Shown: in pieces, positions 1 through 8,480 of the stretch
Position numbering within the stretch: the first letter of the stretch is position 1
How the letters are laid out: the number at the start of each line of letters is the position of its first letter
Source: Chloroflexota bacterium
GTDB taxonomy: Bacteria; Chloroflexota; UBA6077; CF-72
Length of the DNA stretch: 14,803 bases
Assembly: GCA_019247135.1 (NCBI GenBank)
Contig: JAFAPL010000836.1
Location: 1 to 14,803 of the forward strand
Direction of reading: 5' to 3'
Program-made: the position numbers and the translations under genes
Notes under the pieces: model-generated
What the model was told of the DNA's origin: nothing
The model's database searches: none
The model's input: only the letters and a program-made list of their open reading frames with translations

Positions 1-1153
<1,153 letters not shown>

Positions 1154-1210
1154 CATCCAGCTCGCTCGCCGACGTCGCCGCCGGCCGATGGAATTGTGAG
1201 CGGTGCCCCA

Positions 1211-2263
1211 TTAAGAAGCTGCGCGCGCGCTGAGGCGCGCGAGTTTGTCACGGAACCGCTTGCTGTCCAATACCTCACGGTTGACCACATAGCGGGGCGG
1301 GCGCCCGGCGGCAACCTCCAGGATGCTTCGACACGCGCTCAGCCCATTCTCTCGAAAGCACTGGTCTGTCCAGCAGATCGCGTGCGGTGCCAGGATGACG
1401 TTGTCCAACGACAGAATCGGATCGTGTGGATCAATCGGCTCCTGCTCGAACACATCCAGCGCCGCGCCCGCGATGCGACCCTCACGCAGCACTTCGGTGA
1501 GTGCGGCCTGGTCGACGATCGGGCCGCGTGCCGTATTGATCAGATACGCCGTCGAGCGCATCTGGCGCAGCCGTCGAGCATCCAGCAAGTGATGTGTTTC
1601 GCTATTCAGAGGGCAGTTCACGGAGACGAAGTCCGATGTCTCCAATAGCGTGTCCAGATCGGTGCTCTCGGCTCCGACTTCTGCGGCCTGCTCGGGCGTG
1701 ACGTACGGATCGAACACCAGGTGGCACATACCGAACGGGCGAGCCAGGGTGAAGATCTCACGGCCGATGTTGCCCATGCCGATGACCCCAAGCGTGCGGC
1801 CGATCAACCCCACTCCCATCGCGTCCTGCCTGTCCGCCCAGCGGCCCGCGCGGATGAGGTGGTCCTTGTCCAGCATGCGCAGGCTGAGCGCCAGCACGTA
1901 CGCAATCACGCTGGACGCGACGGGGCGACGAACTCCGTCTGGTGTGATCGTCAGAGCTACGCCGGCGCGTGTGCACGCATCGACGTCCACCGAGTCATAG
2001 CCGACACCGAAGCGAGCAACAATAGCCAGGCGCTCCGCATGTGCCACGGTTTCCGCGGTCACACGGGCGCCGAGAACCAGGACCGCGTCATACCCTAGCA
2101 CCTGCTCTGGGTCGAGCGCCGGTGTATGTTGTTTGAGTTTCAGAAAATCCCAGGTGACTTCGGGTGCTGCGTCGAGTAGCGAGGTACCGATGTCTTCGAA
2201 CGCGAGCGTGCCGTCTGACTTGAGAAAGTCACCGGTCAGTCCAACGCGGAACGCATCACTCAT
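1211..2263 (-). CDS. D-isomer-specific 2-hydroxyacid dehydrogenase (phosphoglycerate dehydrogenase/CtBP-like)
   Basis: A 350-residue protein of normal family length. It interconverts a 2-oxoacid and a D-2-hydroxyacid with NAD(P)(H) in the cytoplasm. Visible features are the substrate-domain motif RFGVGYDSVDVDA (about 84-96), the Rossmann motif GMGNIGR (162-168), and the catalytic set Arg246 (INTARGP), Glu275 (FEQEP) and His294 (LAPHA). The ATG at 2263 was chosen because it overlaps the stop of the upstream aldolase gene as ATGA and begins the conserved sequence; a longer in-frame opening upstream lies inside the aldolase gene and has no homology. It is the last gene of the ABC-importer operon. 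Since the aldolase before it should yield pyruvate plus an aldehyde, this enzyme may handle a product such as glyoxylate, hydroxypyruvate or another 2-oxoacid, but that is inference. The substrate cannot be assigned. Confidence 0.9.
   Translation of the reverse strand: MSDAFRVGLTGDFLKSDGTLAFEDIGTSLLDAAPEVTWDFLKLKQHTPALDPEQVLGYDAVLVLGARVTAETVAHAERLAIVARFGVGYDSVDVDACTRAGVALTITPDGVRRPVASSVIAYVLALSLRMLDKDHLIRAGRWADRQDAMGVGLIGRTLGVIGMGNIGREIFTLARPFGMCHLVFDPYVTPEQAAEVGAESTDLDTLLETSDFVSVNCPLNSETHHLLDARRLRQMRSTAYLINTARGPIVDQAALTEVLREGRIAGAALDVFEQEPIDPHDPILSLDNVILAPHAICWTDQCFRENGLSACRSILEVAAGRPPRYVVNREVLDSKRFRDKLARLSARAAS
1224..1241. terminator. GC-rich stem-loop at the convergent gene ends (weak terminator candidate)
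   Basis: A perfect 7-bp inverted repeat, CGCGCGC / GCGCGCG, with the 4-nt loop TGAG lies inside the last codons of the dehydrogenase, between the two convergent genes. There is no clear T-tract on either side, so intrinsic termination is uncertain. The repeat may simply reflect Ala/Arg codons in a GC-rich gene. Confidence 0.2.
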
Positions 2264-3039
2264 GAGCGCCGGGCCGCGCTGAGGTAGGCGCTGGCGCCGG
2301 CGCCAATCAGTCCCCAGGCGCCGGTGATCAGGCACAAAACGCCGGCATCCGCGTACTCGCGGGCTCGCGAACCGCGTGGTCCGGTGTTCACGCCGGCAAT
2401 TCTCCCGGCCGCGATCGTACGCTCGAGGACGTCGTCGACGACGCCCTGCACTGACGGCTCCTCCAGACCTATGGGTCCGCCCATCGAGGCGGAGAGATCG
2501 GCCGGGCCGACAAAAACCACGTCGACTCCGTCGACCGCCAGAATGTCGTCGAGATTCTCAACTCCGCGAATGTTCTCCAGCAGCAGAATAACGACGGTCT
2601 GGTCATTCACCTGGCTGCGATACACGTCGCCAGGAGGACCAAAACCGTAGCCCGACGCGCGTGACGAGCCGATGCCGCGCCTGCCTTGCGGCGGGTACTT
2701 GACAGCCGCGACGACGCGCCGCGCTTCTTCGCCACTATTGACCTGCGGGACGACAATACCGGCGACACCGGTCTCCATGTAGCGGAGGATTGTCTCCGGT
2801 TCGTTCCGCGGTACGCGCACCACCGGCGTGATGCCTGCCGACTCTGCTGCACGGACCATGTGCGCGATGTCCGCCTCGGCGAGCGGCCCGTGCTCGGCAT
2901 CCAGAAACGCCCAGTCGAACCCGAGGTGGCCGCACACTTCGACCAGCTCTGGCCAGGGGGTGTCGATCTGTACGCCGAATACGGGCTGGCCAGCTTTCAG
3001 CTTGGCCTTCATCGTGTTTGGACGGACTATCGCGCTCAT
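2260..3039 (-). CDS. HpcH/HpaI-family class II (pyruvate) aldolase
   Basis: A 259-residue metal-dependent aldolase of the family of HpaI (4-hydroxy-2-oxoheptanedioate aldolase), GarL (2-dehydro-3-deoxyglucarate aldolase) and RhmA (2-keto-3-deoxy-L-rhamnonate aldolase). These cleave 2-oxo-4-hydroxy acids to pyruvate and an aldehyde. Active-site residues are in register with HpaI: His50 (LDAEHGP), Arg75 (VVRVPRN), and metal ligands Glu155 (LLLENIRG) and Asp181 (VGPADLS). The spacings of 25, 80 and 26 residues nearly match HpaI His45/Arg70/Glu149/Asp175. The ATG at 3039 gives a full N-terminus; Met10 is an alternative start. The gene follows the binding protein after 39 bp and overlaps the dehydrogenase as ATGA. 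The setting suggests cleavage of a 2-keto-3-deoxy sugar acid made from the imported compound. No dehydratase that would make such a substrate lies in the window. Confidence 0.9.
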   Translation of the reverse strand: MSAIVRPNTMKAKLKAGQPVFGVQIDTPWPELVEVCGHLGFDWAFLDAEHGPLAEADIAHMVRAAESAGITPVVRVPRNEPETILRYMETGVAGIVVPQVNSGEEARRVVAAVKYPPQGRRGIGSSRASGYGFGPPGDVYRSQVNDQTVVILLLENIRGVENLDDILAVDGVDVVFVGPADLSASMGGPIGLEEPSVQGVVDDVLERTIAAGRIAGVNTGPRGSRAREYADAGVLCLITGAWGLIGAGASAYLSAARRS

Positions 3040-3078
3040 GTGCTCGGCATGCGGAGTGCTAGTTGCGCTCAGACCGGC

Positions 3079-4164
3079 TCACCGGTGTGCGGAGAGGAAC
3101 TGGTCGATGTTGTCCTTATTGACGATCGCCAGGCCGACGTCATAGAAGGCCGGAATCGGTGGCGCCTGCCACTTGTCCAGTCCATCGATGACGATCTTGG
3201 GGTGGTTGAAGTCGTACAGGGCCATCATCCCATACCAGGTGTGCTTTTCGCGCGCCGGGCCAAAGAAAAAGCTCAACTCGTTGGTCTGGATCTTGCGCGC
3301 GAAGTCCACATCGTGTTCGCCGGCGCCGACCAGAATCTGGCCCGACTTCCCGGCTTCGTTGACCGCCTGCACGGCCCCGACGCCCGACTCCGAATTGAAG
3401 TGGAGCGTGCCGACCAGGTTCGGGTACGCGGAAATCAGTGCCGCTTCCGCGGTCGCGCCACCGTCGGCGCTGTTGTTGTCGTCTTCCTCGGCAACCATGT
3501 TGAAGCCACCCGCCTTGATGGCGTCGGTTGCGCCCTGCACGATCTGCACGTTCGACGGCACGCCCACCTTATCGGTGATGGCGATGTCACCGCTCGATCT
3601 GCCGGCCCGCTTCTGTTCCAGCACCATGTGCTGACCCACCTGCAGACCGAGGTTGTAGAAGTCGCCGCCAATAAATGACAGGCGCTTGGACGTCGGCACG
3701 TCAACGTCGATGGTCACGGCCGGCACCTTCTGGTCGATGCACTTGTCGATCGCGGGTGCGAGCGATGCATCGAGTCCGACGATCATGACGCCGGCCGGAT
3801 GGCCGGCACATTCCTGCTCGATCGTGGCGATCATGCCCGTGAGGTCAAAGTTGGTCGGACCCGCGACGCGGGCGCACACGCCAAGCTGTTGCGCCGCCTG
3901 GTACATGGCCGGATGATCGCGTGCGACGAACAAGGGCAGCGTGGAGATCGCCGAAATCCAGACGTACTCTTCACTTCCGGGTGAACAGGATTGCTGGGCC
4001 AACGTGGTGCTTGCCATTGGCAGGTCGACGGCGGTGACCTGCGGAGCGGCCGTCGGCGCCGCGCCGACCACTGGAATCTGCACCAACCCCGAAACGAGCG
4101 CCAGGAGTGCTCCGACGGATAGCGTTACACCCCGAACAAACATCACGCGCCGAACATGCAGCAT
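3079..4164 (-). CDS. CUT2 sugar ABC transporter substrate-binding protein
   Basis: A 361-residue periplasmic-binding protein of the RbsB/Peripla_BP_4 type. Residues 1-36 form a Sec-type signal: basic start (HVRRVMFVR), hydrophobic core, then a GAAPTAA region for cleavage. The mature part starts with SCSPGSEEYVWISA and has the two-lobed fold. Motifs include DLTGMIATIEQ, GVMIVGLDASLAPAIDKCI, FIGGDFYNLG, FNSESGVGAVQAVNEAGK and a C-terminal GLDKWQAPPIPAFYDVG. There is no lipobox cysteine at the cleavage region, unlike the second binding protein at 12737. The ATG at 4164 has AAGGA 10 nt upstream. It lies 81 bp after the permease gene in the same operon; that gap holds only a long-loop 6-bp inverted repeat (CATCAG / CTGATG) of doubtful meaning. 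The ligand is probably a monosaccharide or sugar acid, not assignable by eye. Confidence 0.92.
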   Translation of the reverse strand: MLHVRRVMFVRGVTLSVGALLALVSGLVQIPVVGAAPTAAPQVTAVDLPMASTTLAQQSCSPGSEEYVWISAISTLPLFVARDHPAMYQAAQQLGVCARVAGPTNFDLTGMIATIEQECAGHPAGVMIVGLDASLAPAIDKCIDQKVPAVTIDVDVPTSKRLSFIGGDFYNLGLQVGQHMVLEQKRAGRSSGDIAITDKVGVPSNVQIVQGATDAIKAGGFNMVAEEDDNNSADGGATAEAALISAYPNLVGTLHFNSESGVGAVQAVNEAGKSGQILVGAGEHDVDFARKIQTNELSFFFGPAREKHTWYGMMALYDFNHPKIVIDGLDKWQAPPIPAFYDVGLAIVNKDNIDQFLSAHR

Positions 4165-4245
4165 AGCGACTGAGTCCTTCCCCTGTGCATCAGTTCTGTG
4201 GATACGAGCACGCTGTGAAAGTTTCTGATGGGCCTCCCTTACCGT

Positions 4246-5265
4246 TTACGTGCGGCGACGAGCGATGTAGTCGGTCGACACGGCAATGATGAGCACGACG
4301 CCAATGACAATTTGCTGCCAGAAGACGTTGACTTTCGAGATGATCAATGCGTTCTGCATGAGTGAGATGAAGAGGACACCGAGGAACGAACCCGGGATCG
4401 AGCCGGCGCCACCCGTCAACGCGGCGCCGCCGAGCACCACCGCGGTGATCACTTTGAGTTCCACGCCTTGGCCGGCACTGATCACGGCTGAGTTCAACCG
4501 CGACGCGGTGAGGACGCCAGCCAGTCCAGACAGGACGCCCATCAAGACGAAGCCGAGAAAAATGACACGGTCAGCGGCAATGCCTGACAGACGTGCCGCG
4601 CGCTCGTTTCCACCAATGAAATAGAACTGCCGGAAGAACTGGCTCCGGCGCGTGAGGAAGGTGAACAGCACCACCAGCGCCGCGAGTATCCAGAACGGGT
4701 ATTGCACCTGGAGCAAGACCCCCTGGCCCAGCGACTCGAAGCCATTGCCCAGCGAGGTGACGCCCGTGCCAGAAAGCAACTGCGACACGCCGCGAAAGAT
4801 GCCCATCGTCGCCAGAGTGGTGATCAGCGTGTTGATCCGCAACCGGGCCACGATCAGACCGTTGATGACGCCGCACACTCCCCCCGTCAGCAAGCCGACG
4901 AACCACGCCGGTCCGGCCGGCATGCCCAGGTCGCGCATGGCCATTGCCGCGGTCACGCCAGCCAACGCCAGCACCGCGCCGATTGACAGGTCGACGGCAC
5001 CGCCAATCAGCAGAATCATCATGCCGACTGCCAGAATGCCGGACTGCGCAGTATCAAGCGCAACCGATGCGAGGTTGGCCGTGCTGAAAAAGCGGGCACC
5101 TGCCGTGATTGCCATGAACAGGATGAGAGCCAGATTGAGCACCACGAGCAGAATCGGCCGCGAATCGACCAGGAGCCCCAGCCCACCCCGCACGGATCGG
5201 CCGGCCAGACCCGATGCTGGTCGCAACCTGCCAACGAAGAGTCCAGAACTGGACCGCTCGATCAT
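4246..5265 (-). CDS. CUT2 sugar ABC transporter permease (RbsC/XylH/MglC-like)
   Basis: A 339-residue integral membrane protein of the BPD_transp_2 family, the normal length for RbsC-like permeases. It has about eight to ten hydrophobic segments. The family signature GGAVDLSIGAVLALAGV lies near residue 100, followed by GLIVARLRINTLITTLATMG and, near the C-terminus, GGAALTGGAGSIPGSFLGV. It forms the membrane channel with the RbsA-type ATPase encoded directly upstream. The start ATG at 5265 overlaps the ATPase stop as ATGA, so translation is probably coupled. The N-terminal ~35 residues before the first membrane helix are polar and Arg-rich, as expected for a cytoplasmic N-terminus. Nothing suggests damage. 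Confidence 0.93.
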   Translation of the reverse strand: MIERSSSGLFVGRLRPASGLAGRSVRGGLGLLVDSRPILLVVLNLALILFMAITAGARFFSTANLASVALDTAQSGILAVGMMILLIGGAVDLSIGAVLALAGVTAAMAMRDLGMPAGPAWFVGLLTGGVCGVINGLIVARLRINTLITTLATMGIFRGVSQLLSGTGVTSLGNGFESLGQGVLLQVQYPFWILAALVVLFTFLTRRSQFFRQFYFIGGNERAARLSGIAADRVIFLGFVLMGVLSGLAGVLTASRLNSAVISAGQGVELKVITAVVLGGAALTGGAGSIPGSFLGVLFISLMQNALIISKVNVFWQQIVIGVVLIIAVSTDYIARRRT

Positions 5266-6788
5266 GCCGCGACCTCGCGCTCGCGTCGCGGCGAAGCCAA
5301 CTGGAGTACCTCCACCTCCCCCGCGGTTCGCGCGTCGATGACACCCGTCAGACGTCCCTCTGCCATAACCACAATGCGATGTGCAAGCGCCAGAACTTCA
5401 GGTAACTCCGAAGAGACCACCAGCAGCGCCGTGCCGCCGGCAGCCAGGTCGCGCAGAATTCGATAGATTTCTGCTTTGGCGCCCACGTCTACTCCACGCG
5501 TGGGTTCGTCGACGATCAGCAGCCGCGGGCGACGCGCCAGCCAGCGCGCCAGCAACGTTTTCTGCTGGTTTCCACCACTCAGCGAACGGACGCGCCGCCG
5601 TATCGACGGCGTGACGATACGCAAGGACCGCACGAATTCAATCGCAGTGCTGCGCATCGCTCGCGAAGAAAGCAACCCGAAATGCGAAAAGAGCGACAGG
5701 TTGGATGAGGCGATGTTCTCCTCGAGGCTCATGTCCAGAAAAAGCCCGGCTTCCTTGCGGTCTTCCGGGACCATGCCAATTCCAGCACGCACGGCGTCCG
5801 CTGGCCCGTGGATGGAGAGCGGCTTGTCATTCAGTCGCACGTGCCCATCGACGATCGGTCGTGCGCCGAAAATGGCTTCGCAGAGCTCGGTGCGTCCCGC
5901 GCCGACCAGTCCTGCCAGGCACACGATCTCTCCAGCGCGCACCTGCAGCGACGCGTCCACCACCGGCGGGGCATGCAGTCCGGTGACTTCCAGCACGATT
6001 GGCGCGCCGGCGGCGGCACGACGGGGGTCAGGCGCAAAAGAGAGCTCGCGTCCGACCATGAGGCGAATGAGTCCGTCCACGTCGATCTCTGATGTGCGAC
6101 GGACGCCTGTGACGCGGCCATCCTTGAGCACCATCACGTGTGACGCAAGCTCAAACACCTCGCGCAGACGGTGCGAGACATACAGGATGCTGACCCCGCT
6201 TCGAGCCACATCGCGTAAGACCGCAAACAGGTGGTCGCTTTCTCGGAGCGTGAGCGCTGCCGTGGGCTCGTCCAGAATCAGCAATCGGACGGAACGGGAG
6301 AGCGCTTTGGCGATCTCCACCATCTGGCGCTGAGCAGGCGAAAGAGTTGCCACCGCACGGCGCGGGTCGAGCTCCACCTGCAGCCGGGCAAGCACTTCGC
6401 GCGCGCGCCCGTGCATGCGGGTCCAATCCAGCAAGCCAAGCCGAGTGGTCAGCGGTTGACCGGCGAAGATGTTTTCGGTAATGCTGAGCCGCGGCGCCAG
6501 GCTTTGCTCCTGGTGCACCATGGCAACGCCCAGGCGACTGGCCGTGTGCTCGTTCTGGATACGCACCTGCGCGCCATCCAGCTCGATCGTGCCGGTGTCA
6601 GGTGGGTAGACCCCGGCGATGATGTTCATCAAGGTGGATTTGCCAGCGCCGTTTTCGCCGACGAGCGCGTGGATCTCGGAGCGCTGGACGGTGAGACTCA
6701 CGTCGTCGAGCGCCTGGACGCCGGGAAATGCCTTGCTGATATGTTCGACACGCAGCAGGCCGGCCTCACCCGTCACGGCATGTGGCAT
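5262..6788 (-). CDS. CUT2 sugar ABC transporter ATP-binding protein (RbsA/MglA-like)
   Basis: A 508-residue fused double ABC ATPase, typical of CUT2 importers. Domain 1 has Walker A GENGAGKST (44-52), Q-loop HQEQ (92-95), signature LSPAQ (149-153) and Walker B LLILDEP (169-175). Domain 2 has a Walker A with Arg in place of Lys, GLVGAGRTE (293-301), then LSGGNQQK (403-410) and LLIVDEPTRGVDVG (423-436). The Lys-to-Arg change and the LSGGNQQK form are normal for this family, so the second site is probably weak or inactive in hydrolysis. It powers import through the permease encoded next (ATGA overlap). It is the first gene of the five-gene minus-strand operon and faces the GntR regulator gene across 99 bp. 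The ATG at 6788 has no good ribosome-binding site, so a start a few codons downstream is possible. Confidence 0.94.
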   Translation of the reverse strand: MPHAVTGEAGLLRVEHISKAFPGVQALDDVSLTVQRSEIHALVGENGAGKSTLMNIIAGVYPPDTGTIELDGAQVRIQNEHTASRLGVAMVHQEQSLAPRLSITENIFAGQPLTTRLGLLDWTRMHGRAREVLARLQVELDPRRAVATLSPAQRQMVEIAKALSRSVRLLILDEPTAALTLRESDHLFAVLRDVARSGVSILYVSHRLREVFELASHVMVLKDGRVTGVRRTSEIDVDGLIRLMVGRELSFAPDPRRAAAGAPIVLEVTGLHAPPVVDASLQVRAGEIVCLAGLVGAGRTELCEAIFGARPIVDGHVRLNDKPLSIHGPADAVRAGIGMVPEDRKEAGLFLDMSLEENIASSNLSLFSHFGLLSSRAMRSTAIEFVRSLRIVTPSIRRRVRSLSGGNQQKTLLARWLARRPRLLIVDEPTRGVDVGAKAEIYRILRDLAAGGTALLVVSSELPEVLALAHRIVVMAEGRLTGVIDARTAGEVEVLQLASPRREREVAA

Positions 6789-6810
6789 GCCATCACGCCT
6801 GGACAGAGCT

Positions 6811-6816
6811 TGTCAA
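6811..6816 (-). promoter_or_regulatory. Candidate -35 box (TTGACA) for the ABC-importer operon
   Basis: A perfect TTGACA lies on the minus strand, 22 bp before the ATPase ATG. No good -10 hexamer follows at 16-18 bp; the best is TGGCAT, which would overlap the ATG and place the transcript start inside the gene. It is therefore only a candidate, credible mainly because this is the operon's only upstream region. Confidence 0.2.
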
Positions 6817-6850
6817 CCGCACTTGTTTTCGCGCGTGCAATGCCGGCATG

Positions 6851-6861
6851 TGGTCAGACCA
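6851..6861. promoter_or_regulatory. Putative FadR/GntR operator, TGGTCAGACCA
   Basis: A perfect inverted repeat (TGGTC, 1-nt centre, GACCA) lies between the divergent ABC operon and the GntR-family gene. It fits the TNGT-N3-ACNA pattern known for FadR-subfamily regulators. It overlaps the candidate -35 of the regulator gene and lies 63 bp from the ATPase start. The likely ligand is the product of 6888-7643, giving autoregulation and control of the importer. Binding itself is inferred. Confidence 0.6.
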
Positions 6862-6879
6862 ATCCAGCCCCGGTACGAT
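6851..6879 (+). promoter_or_regulatory. Candidate promoter of the GntR-family gene (leaderless transcript likely)
   Basis: The -35 box is TGGTCA (6851-6856), followed by a 17-bp spacer and the -10 box TACGAT (6874-6879); each matches the sigma-70 consensus at 4 of 6 positions. Transcription would begin around 6886-6888, at the GTG start codon. No Shine-Dalgarno sequence precedes that GTG, which fits a leaderless mRNA. The -35 lies inside the palindromic operator, as expected for a repressor site. Confidence 0.4.
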
Positions 6880-6887
6880 GACGCCGC

Positions 6888-7643
6888 GTGGCCGAAAGGT
6901 ATCAGCGCCTGCAACGGGCGCAGCGACTGTCCGATCGCGTCGCAGTCGAGATCGAGCAGCTCATCCAGCAGCACGAGCTGCAGCCGGGCGAGCGACTGCC
7001 CGCCGAGCGCGATCTGGGCGACTCCTTCGGCGTGAGCCGCACTGTCATTCGCGAGGCGGTTCGCGCCCTCGCCGCCAAGGGTCTGGTGGAGGTCCGGCCT
7101 GGGGGTGGAACACTCGTGCGACAGCCGACGGCAGCCATTGTGACAGATGCATTGACGTTCGTGATCCGCTCCGCGCCCGGCACCGGTCTGGCTCAACTGC
7201 GTGAGGTTCGTCACGTGTTCGAGCCGGCCATCGCAGAGCGGGCAGCAGCGCGCCGCACGCAAGAGGACGTGCGGGCCATGGAGTACGAGCTCGCCCGCAT
7301 GCGCGATCCAGCGACCTCTGCCGAAGATTGGGCGCGTGCCGACGTGGTCTTTCACGCGGCGCTCGCGCGAGCGACGCACAATCCGATTTTCGGCATCATC
7401 ATGAACGCCATCCAGGACCTTCTTCTCGAAATCCGTTTGTTGGCCGTTCAGTTGCCCGGGACACGCGAGAAGGGCTTTCATCATCACGAAGCGGTGTTGC
7501 GCGCCATCCGGGACGGCAACTCGGAGGCCGCCAGGCGCGCGATGATCGCCCATCTGCGAGAAGCCACCGCGACCCAGATCAAAGCAACGGCACGAAAGCC
7601 GGCGAGTGAGACACCACGGCAGGCACGCCGGCGGAAGGCATGA
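6888..7643 (+). CDS. FadR-subfamily GntR transcriptional regulator (FCD domain)
   Basis: A 251-residue DNA-binding regulator. The winged helix-turn-helix spans about residues 10-80 (LPAERDLGDSFGVSRTVIREAVRAL..., wing PGGGTLV). The all-helical FCD ligand domain spans about 100-230. The FCD metal-binding pattern is present: Asp152 and His156 in ADVVFHAAL, His200 in HHHEAV and His222 in IAHLRE. Such metal sites usually bind an organic acid or sugar acid effector. The start is GTG at 6888, where family homology begins (RAQRLSDRVAVEI); no upstream ATG in this frame fits. It is divergent from the importer operon and its stop overlaps the next start as ATGA. It probably represses the importer operon and itself through the 6851-6861 palindrome. 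The Arg/Lys-rich tail (QARRRKA) lies outside the domain. Confidence 0.92.
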   Translation: MAERYQRLQRAQRLSDRVAVEIEQLIQQHELQPGERLPAERDLGDSFGVSRTVIREAVRALAAKGLVEVRPGGGTLVRQPTAAIVTDALTFVIRSAPGTGLAQLREVRHVFEPAIAERAAARRTQEDVRAMEYELARMRDPATSAEDWARADVVFHAALARATHNPIFGIIMNAIQDLLLEIRLLAVQLPGTREKGFHHHEAVLRAIRDGNSEAARRAMIAHLREATATQIKATARKPASETPRQARRRKA

Positions 7644-8480
7644 GCAGGCCGCGATTCGCGATTTTCGGCGCCGGATTCTGGGCGCCGTTCCAGCTCGCCG
7701 CGTGGCGTGAGATCGACGCCGCTGACTGCGTCGCCATCTACAATCGCACGCACTCCTCTGTTCGTGCACGAGAACTGGCGGTGGCAAACGCCGATCCGTG
7801 TGGTGAAACGCGTGGTCGACAATGGCGCAATCGGCACACCTTTCCGCGCTCGGATCGACATGCTGTCCGGGTTTCCGGTGTTTGCGAATCAGCCGTTCCT
7901 GAGAGACCTGGATCAGTTCATTTTGACCGACCTGGGCACGCATATCCTGGACGTCGCGCGCTTTCTGTTCGGCGAAATGGAGCGGCTGTACTGCCAGACA
8001 CGCCGGATTCATGCCGATATCCGCGGCGAAGACGTGGCGACGGTCATGCTCAGCACCACACGCGGCGCGACCGTGCTGTGCGAGCTGGCGTATGCCGGCA
8101 CTCCACTGGAGCGCGAATGTTTTCCACAGACGCTGATCTTCGTCGAAGGTGATCGCGGCTCCGTCGAGCTCGGCCGGGACTACTGGGTCCACACGACGAC
8201 GGCGGACGGCACGTACGCGCGGCGCTGGCCTCCACCCCGCTACGCGTGGGCCGATCCGGCCTACGACGTGGTGCACGCGAGCATCGCCGCGTGCGCGCGT
8301 AACCTGCTCGACGGCCTCCGGGGCACTGGAGTGGCCGAGACGACGGCTGAGGACAACCTGCGCACGCTGGAGCTCGTGTTTGGAGCGTACGAATCCGCGG
8401 CGAGCGGTCGCGTTCACACCCTGCGCAGCACCAGCAGCCAATCCTCCGCACTGGGGCTGGGCGGCGCTTGCCAGCGCTGA
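7640..8480 (+). pseudogene. Gfo/Idh/MocA-family NAD(P)-dependent oxidoreductase, broken by an internal deletion
   Basis: The ATG at 7640 overlaps the regulator's stop (ATGA). Frame 2 gives a Rossmann start, RFAIFGAGFWAPFQLAAW, then AIYNRT at about 7748. Homology jumps at once to frame 3 with TPLFVHENWRWQ at about 7751 and runs through the C-terminal domain (FRARIDMLSGFPVF, LTDLGTHILDVARFLFG, YDVVHASI) to a TGA at 8478-8480. About 80 residues are missing: the rest of the nucleotide-binding domain and the family's E/Q-K-P motif with its catalytic Lys. No functional dehydrogenase can be made. Intact members oxidise sugars or cyclitols with NAD(P); some reported D-apiose dehydrogenases belong here, which is interesting beside the GH140 gene. 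The 3' end overlaps the convergent GH140 gene by 67 bp. Misassembly is the alternative to a true mutation. Confidence 0.88.

Noticed and set aside
2264..2335. Longer N-terminus for the dehydrogenase at 1211-2263
   Set aside because: The extra 24 residues lie inside the aldolase gene and have no homology; the ATGA overlap gives a natural start.
4188..4230. CATCAG / CTGATG inverted repeat between permease and binding-protein genes
   Set aside because: Only 6 bp with a 31-nt loop and no T-tract; too weak to call an attenuator or processing site.
6813..8441. 542-codon open frame on the minus strand opposite the regulator and oxidoreductase genes
   Set aside because: Its product is Arg/His/Cys-rich with no recognisable motif, and the plus strand carries clear protein families; it is a GC-driven shadow.
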